From the NCBI GenBank assembly GCA_938039145.1, contig CALHVG010000082.1, positions 1-8,631 of the forward strand: a stretch of DNA of 8,631 nt, written 5' to 3'. Position numbers and translations under genes: made by a program. Source of the DNA: an uncultured Treponema sp. (lineage in GTDB: Bacteria > Spirochaetota > Spirochaetia > Treponematales > Treponemataceae). Numbering within the stretch: the first letter of the stretch is position 1; every line of letters begins with the position of its first letter. The notes beneath the pieces were generated by a model. That model ran no database searches. It saw only the letters and a list, made by a program, of their open reading frames with translations, and was not told the origin of the DNA. Below, piece after piece: positions 5,879-8,631 of this stretch.

Positions 5879-6393
5879 TTATCTTTCAGACTAAGATAAA
5901 TCTGGTCTGCAAGTCCGAATCCTGCGTTTTTGGTCATGCTTGTGGCATATTCGTCAAAAAGCATATCCTCGTACATTTTTCCTGCAAAATCTTCTGAAAA
6001 AAGTGCGGATTTTGAAACGGTTTTCCGCATCGAAGAAAGCATTTCCTTTACAAAATAACTTTCAAGTTCCATGGATTTTTCGTATAGCACAGACGACCTG
6101 TCAATTTTGTCCTGAATAACATGGTTGTTCGCCTGATTTGAAGCGGCTCCTTTGGGAAGGGATGCTTTGTCGTTAGGATTTGAAAACGAACCTGAAAATC
6201 CGCTTGTGTATTCTCCGTTAAGCCTACCGTTTTTTACCACCTGAGATGACGAGAGCGTTCCGCCTCCATTTTTTCCGCTAAGGTTCTGTACAAGGTCGGA
6301 AAACTTTGCCTTTTCGCCGTTTATTTTTGCGCTCTGAACGGCTGCTCTCCCTCCGGAAAGCGAAGAGAACGAATTTACTAATCCTACTTCCAT
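5875..6393 (-). CDS. flgJ: Flagellar rod-binding protein, FlgJ-like, single domain
   Basis: A 172-residue homologue of the N-terminal half of FlgJ, which acts in the periplasm as a cap or scaffold while rod subunits assemble. The diagnostic rod-binding domain is about residues 100-172: YEKSMELESYFVKEMLSSMR, then FAGKMYEDMLFDEYATSMTK and GFGLADQIY. Residues about 40-92 are a low-complexity Gly/Ser/Asn-rich linker. The C-terminal glucosaminidase domain of enterobacterial FlgJ (about 313 residues) is missing, as in many bacteria with split FlgJ, so another enzyme must open the cell wall. Start: ATG with GGAG (6405-6402) eight bases upstream. A terminator separates it from flgG, and a sigma-28-like promoter lies directly in front, giving a very short leader. 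The 73-residue membrane protein follows with overlapping codons. Confidence 0.88.
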   Translation of the reverse strand: MEVGLVNSFSSLSGGRAAVQSAKINGEKAKFSDLVQNLSGKNGGGTLSSSQVVKNGRLNGEYTSGFSGSFSNPNDKASLPKGAASNQANNHVIQDKIDRSSVLYEKSMELESYFVKEMLSSMRKTVSKSALFSEDFAGKMYEDMLFDEYATSMTKNAGFGLADQIYLSLKDK

Positions 6394-6413
6394 CTCAAAA
6401 ACTCCTATAAAGA

Positions 6414-6440
6414 TTATCGGAACAGAAAAAAAAATCTTTA
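6414..6440 (-). promoter_or_regulatory. Sigma-28-like promoter of flgJ
   Basis: On the minus strand TAAAGATT (6440-6433), 11 bases, TCCGATAA (6421-6414) match the flagellar sigma-28 consensus TAAAGTTT-N11-GCCGATAA at 7/8 and 7/8 with exact spacing. A start near 6407 leaves only about 14 bases before the ATG, with GGAG (6405-6402) at the very 5' end, which is unusual but workable. Confidence 0.7.
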
Positions 6441-6492
6441 CGGAGTAAAAATAATCGTTTTACGATAAGCACATCATTTTTATAAATTTCAT

Positions 6493-6534
6493 AAAAAAAA
6501 GGCTTTCTCAAAAGTCTGTTACTTTTGAGAAAGC
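6493..6534 (-). terminator. Intrinsic terminator after flgG
   Basis: Read on the minus strand, GCTTTCTCAAAAGT (6534-6521), loop AACAG, ACTTTTGAGAAAGC (6515-6502) is a perfect 14-bp stem. It is followed by C and eight T (6500-6493), a textbook Rho-independent terminator. It lies about 30 bases after the flgG stop and separates flgF-flgG from flgJ. Confidence 0.92.
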
Positions 6535-6564
6535 ACCTTTTATAAGACTTTAGAGCTTAATTTA

Positions 6565-7359
6565 CTAACGTTTCAGGTTCACTGCGGTTGAAAGCATACT
6601 GTCGCTTGTCTGTATTGCCTTAGAGTTGAACTCATAAGCTCTTTGTGCAACTATCATCTGCGTCATCTCGTTCACTACGGAAACATTTGACATCTCAAGG
6701 AACTTGTGCCTTGTGTCTCCAAAGCCTTCATATCCCGGACGACCGCCATAGGCAACTCCGGATGCGTTCGTTTCAACGAACATATTGTCGCCATCTGCGG
6801 AAAGTCCTACAGCGTTTGGAAATCTGAAAAGTTCCAGCTGCCCAACTTCCACAGGCTCGTTCTGGCCGTTTACTTTTACAGAAACTTTTCCAGTCTGCGT
6901 TATATTCATAGTGGAAACGTCGTAGCCTTCAGGAAGAATTATCTCAGGCAAAAGCCTGTTTCCGTTCGAGGTAACAACCTGTCCCGCCGAATCCACCTTG
7001 AAAGTTCCATCACGTGTATATGCATAACTTCCGTCGTATTTCTGAACTCGGAAAAAGCCTTCTCCAACTATCGCGACATCAGTGTCCACACCTGTGTGCT
7101 GAAGAGACCCCTGCCCCATTATCCTTTGGGTGGCGGCGACTTTCACACCGCAGCCCTGCTGTATTCCCACAGGAGTAACCGTATCTTCCGTGGCTGGAGT
7201 TCCTGCAAGTTTCACAGTCTGATATATAAGATCCTCGAACTCAACACGCTGCTGCTTGTAGCCTGTGGTGTTCACGTTAGAAAGATTGTTTGAAATCGCA
7301 TCCATATTGGATTGCTGTCCGTTCATTCCCGTAGCGGCTGTCCATAAACTTCTTACCAT
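6565..7359 (-). CDS. flgG: Flagellar distal rod protein FlgG
   Basis: A 264-residue distal rod subunit that forms the drive shaft of the periplasmic flagellum; length is normal for FlgG. The N-terminus MVRSLWTAATGMNGQQSNMD and ISNNLSNVNTTGYK (about 22-35) is the rod-type D0 motif. The middle has YAYTRDGTFKVDSAGQVVTS and LLPEIILPEG, typical of FlgG. The C-terminal helix SNVSVVNEMTQMIVAQRAYE at 224-243 is the conserved partner of the N-terminal helix in the rod coiled coil. Start: ATG with GGAG seven bases upstream. It follows flgF by 118 bases, a long gap for rod genes, holding a weak hairpin (7401-7420) but no convincing promoter. It is followed by a strong terminator. Confidence 0.97.
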   Translation of the reverse strand: MVRSLWTAATGMNGQQSNMDAISNNLSNVNTTGYKQQRVEFEDLIYQTVKLAGTPATEDTVTPVGIQQGCGVKVAATQRIMGQGSLQHTGVDTDVAIVGEGFFRVQKYDGSYAYTRDGTFKVDSAGQVVTSNGNRLLPEIILPEGYDVSTMNITQTGKVSVKVNGQNEPVEVGQLELFRFPNAVGLSADGDNMFVETNASGVAYGGRPGYEGFGDTRHKFLEMSNVSVVNEMTQMIVAQRAYEFNSKAIQTSDSMLSTAVNLKR

Positions 7360-7400
7360 AAAAAATCTCCCAAAAAACGTATCTAAAAATAAAGTCCTAT

Positions 7401-7420
7401 TCTTTCACCTGAACGAAAGA
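7401..7420. other. Short hairpin in the flgF-flgG gap
   Basis: TCTTTC (7401-7406) pairs with GAAAGA (7415-7420) around eight bases in the 118-base intercistronic gap. It could mark mRNA processing or be chance. Confidence 0.25.
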
Positions 7421-7477
7421 CAGCGACTTTTCCTTAAAGGCATCCGTAAAACGCCCGCCGTCTATTTTTACTTAATT

Positions 7478-8278
7478 CTACCTGCCCGAATACATGGCTA
7501 CCCTGCTCCACAAAGTTCCCATCATGGAATCTTCGCTTGTGATGGTCTTCTGGTTCGCCTCGTACGCCCTGTTGACCTCTATCATTTGTACCATCTCGTT
7601 CACAACATTCACGTTGGATGTCTCCATGTAGCCTTGCAGAAATCTGGGGCGTTCAAAACCTTCCGCTATGTGGGCAGAACCCGATATATCGTTCGAAGAA
7701 AAAAGATTTCCGCCGATTTTTTTAAGGTAACGCTCGTTTTCAAAGCGCACCACCTTGAAGCGGTCGATAAGCTCGTTCTCCTCGGAATAGATGATACCGT
7801 CCTCGTTCACAGTGAACCTGTCATTTTCAAGACGGATGTAACCGTTTTCGCCAAGGACAGGAAAACCTTCCTTAGTCTCAAGGATTCCTTCTTTTCCAAG
7901 GATGAAATTTCCGTCCCTTGTGTAGCGTTCCCCATATGGAGTTTCCACGGAAAAAAATCCCTTTCCGCCAAAAGCCACATCGGTTTTCTGATTCGTCTCT
8001 CTGAAAGAACCTTGCGTAAAGTCCGTATAGTTTTCGTTGGTCTCGACACCAAGTCCGAGTTTTCCGATTATAGGGGCAGCTTCCGCACTTCCGAAAGGAG
8101 TCTGGTAAACTCCGTCAAGGTTTGTCCGCCTTAAAAGAAGTTCCGGAAATGACTTTGAGATTGAGATGTCCTTCTTGTAGCCTGCGGTGTCTACGTTCGA
8201 AAGGTTGTTCGAAATCGCATCAAGTCTGTTCTGCTGGGCATTCATTCCTGAAGCACCCGTATACCAGCCTCTTATCAT
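7478..8278 (-). CDS. flgF: Flagellar basal-body rod protein, FlgF-like (FlhO/FlgF)
   Basis: A 266-residue rod protein paralogous to FlgG and first in the flagellar unit, the usual place of FlgF (called FlhO in some spirochaetes). The N-terminus MIRGWYTGASGMNAQQNRLD and ISNNLSNVDTAGYK is the rod motif. The middle contains GERYTRDGNFILGKEGILET and GFPVLGENGYIRL. The C-terminal helix SNVNVVNEMVQMIEVNRAYE at 221-240 is conserved. I chose the ATG at 8278 because GGAG lies eight bases upstream and it matches the family's MIRGxYTGASGM start; an upstream ATG at 8311 would add 11 residues unlike the family. A sigma-28-like promoter lies about 107 bases upstream of the start codon. FlgF versus a second FlgG is judged from position and divergence, so the symbol is less sure than the family. 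Confidence 0.93.
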   Translation of the reverse strand: MIRGWYTGASGMNAQQNRLDAISNNLSNVDTAGYKKDISISKSFPELLLRRTNLDGVYQTPFGSAEAAPIIGKLGLGVETNENYTDFTQGSFRETNQKTDVAFGGKGFFSVETPYGERYTRDGNFILGKEGILETKEGFPVLGENGYIRLENDRFTVNEDGIIYSEENELIDRFKVVRFENERYLKKIGGNLFSSNDISGSAHIAEGFERPRFLQGYMETSNVNVVNEMVQMIEVNRAYEANQKTITSEDSMMGTLWSRVAMYSGR

Positions 8279-8334
8279 AAAAAAATCTCCATAAAAAGGA
8301 AAAACGGACAAGAGAAAAGTTCTTTCCTTTGCAG

Positions 8335-8351
8335 GCCTTGCCTCAAAAGGC
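8335..8351 (-). other. Leader hairpin upstream of flgF
   Basis: GCCTT (8335-8339) pairs with AAGGC (8347-8351), with an alternative GCCT/AGGC pairing (8340-8343 with 8348-8351) overlapping it. It lies in the roughly 100-base leader predicted from the sigma-28-like promoter, before the ribosome site. Short stems, so a weak call. Confidence 0.3.
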
Positions 8352-8384
8352 TTCTAAATTTTACCCGCATATTCCTTGTCTATA

Positions 8385-8411
8385 TTTTCGGAGCGTGGAA
8401 AATTTTGTTTA
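8385..8411 (-). promoter_or_regulatory. Sigma-28-like promoter of flgF-flgG
   Basis: On the minus strand TAAA (8411-8408), 15 bases, TCCGAAAA (8392-8385) match TAAA-N15-GCCGATAA at 4/4 and 6/8 with exact spacing. It shares TCCGA with the stronger flgJ element. Its position upstream of a rod gene supports it; the match alone would be modest. Confidence 0.5.
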
Positions 8412-8412
8412 G

Positions 8413-8454
8413 AAAAAAGAGACAGCCATTAAGACTTTTTTCTTTCGGACTGTC
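8413..8454 (-). terminator. Weak terminator-like hairpin upstream of the flgF promoter
   Basis: On the minus strand GACAG then CC (8454-8450, 8448-8447, one bulged base) pairs with GG then CTGTC (8427-8421). It is followed by TC and six T (8418-8413). It would end minus-strand transcripts coming from the right, for example from the TATAAT at 8542-8537, before the flgF promoter. Confidence 0.35.
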
Positions 8455-8493
8455 AGATATTATTCCAAAACCGAAGATTCTCCTCCAACCCAC

Positions 8494-8507
8494 AAAAAGA
8501 TCTTTTT
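8494..8507. other. 14-bp perfect palindrome AAAAAGATCTTTTT
   Basis: A perfect loop-free dyad in the spacer right of flgF. It could be a protein-binding site; its low complexity makes chance plausible. The rest of 8279-8631 holds the signals listed separately and no gene. Confidence 0.3.
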
Positions 8508-8536
8508 AAAAAGAAAATGCTCCAAAAATTCCTTGC

Positions 8537-8542
8537 ATTATA
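8537..8542 (-). promoter_or_regulatory. Possible -10 element on the minus strand
   Basis: TATAAT is perfect here on the minus strand, but the best upstream -35 (TTGTAT, 8568-8563) matches only 3/6 and is 20 bases away. It may be chance in AT-rich DNA, or a weak additional promoter of the flagellar unit. Confidence 0.25.
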
Positions 8543-8587
8543 CATATACCGGTTATAGAATAATACAAAACCAAATAACAGGCGGTA

Positions 8588-8616
8588 TTGACACAGATGT
8601 ACCATATCATTATTCT
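8588..8616 (+). promoter_or_regulatory. Promoter reading out of the right edge into a poly-C tract
   Basis: TTGACA (8588-8593, 6/6), 17 bases, TATTCT (8611-8616, 4/6) on the plus strand, diverging from the flagellar unit. Transcription would start near 8623, inside the C-run that begins at 8621. The gene it serves lies beyond the window. Confidence 0.5.
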
Positions 8617-8620
8617 TACA

Positions 8621-8631
8621 CCCCCCCCCCC
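8621..8631. repeat. Homopolymer of at least 11 C at the window end
   Basis: The sequence ends in 11 C without a break, so the full length is unknown. The tract starts four bases after the -10 hexamer of the outward promoter. Such tracts change length by strand slippage in many bacteria, including treponemes. Confidence 0.8.

Noticed and set aside
6706..8134. Long + strand open frames (6706-7293 and 7265-8134) opposite the rod genes
   Set aside because: The minus strand encodes clear FlgG and FlgF; the + strand frames have no ribosome site or family resemblance and arise from codon bias.
8621..8631. Two-colour sequencing poly-G artefact as the source of the terminal C-run
   Set aside because: Not excluded, but such artefacts give G at read 3' ends, which would appear as G at a right contig end or C at a left one; C at the right end is the opposite orientation.

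Overview
The window looks like chromosomal DNA of a Treponema-type spirochaete. The signs are a flagellar rod gene cluster with a FlgJ that has only the rod-binding domain, sigma-28-like promoters in front of the flagellar genes, tandem methyl-accepting chemotaxis receptors, and lipoproteins with relaxed spirochaete-style lipoboxes (F at -3). AT-rich spacers and GGAG ribosome sites fit a gut, rumen or oral treponeme. The species cannot be fixed from sequence alone.

Left part, + strand (1-3044): the 3' end of one chemoreceptor gene, a 441-base spacer packed with GC-armed hairpins and perfect short palindromes, then a complete second receptor (dCache-like sensor, HAMP, signalling hairpin). The last 154 residues of the two receptors align without a gap, so they are tandem paralogues. 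A HIT-family nucleotide-binding protein follows (3191-3592) with its own promoter and a leader hairpin.

Middle (3593-5542, + strand): a 300-base AT-rich stretch with no convincing gene, a sigma-70-type promoter with A-tracts and an internal dyad, then two lipoprotein genes coupled by an ATGA overlap: an 88-residue small one and a 403-residue one that may be a beta-propeller. Neither has a function I recognise. A 17-bp exact direct repeat brackets the start of the first.

Right part, - strand (8278 down to 5657): flgF-like, flgG, flgJ-like and a 73-residue two-helix membrane protein. A strong intrinsic terminator lies between flgG and flgJ. Good matches to the sigma-28 consensus TAAA-N15-GCCGATAA lie in front of both flgF and flgJ, so the cluster looks like two separately started units under one flagellar sigma factor. 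FlgF and FlgG build the rod, FlgJ is expected to help rod assembly, and the small membrane protein is translationally coupled to FlgJ. With the receptors, much of the window serves motility and chemotaxis.

The right edge carries a + strand promoter (TTGACA-N17-TATTCT) that runs into at least 11 consecutive C. This is either a phase-variable homopolymer at a transcription start or a place where sequence assembly stopped.
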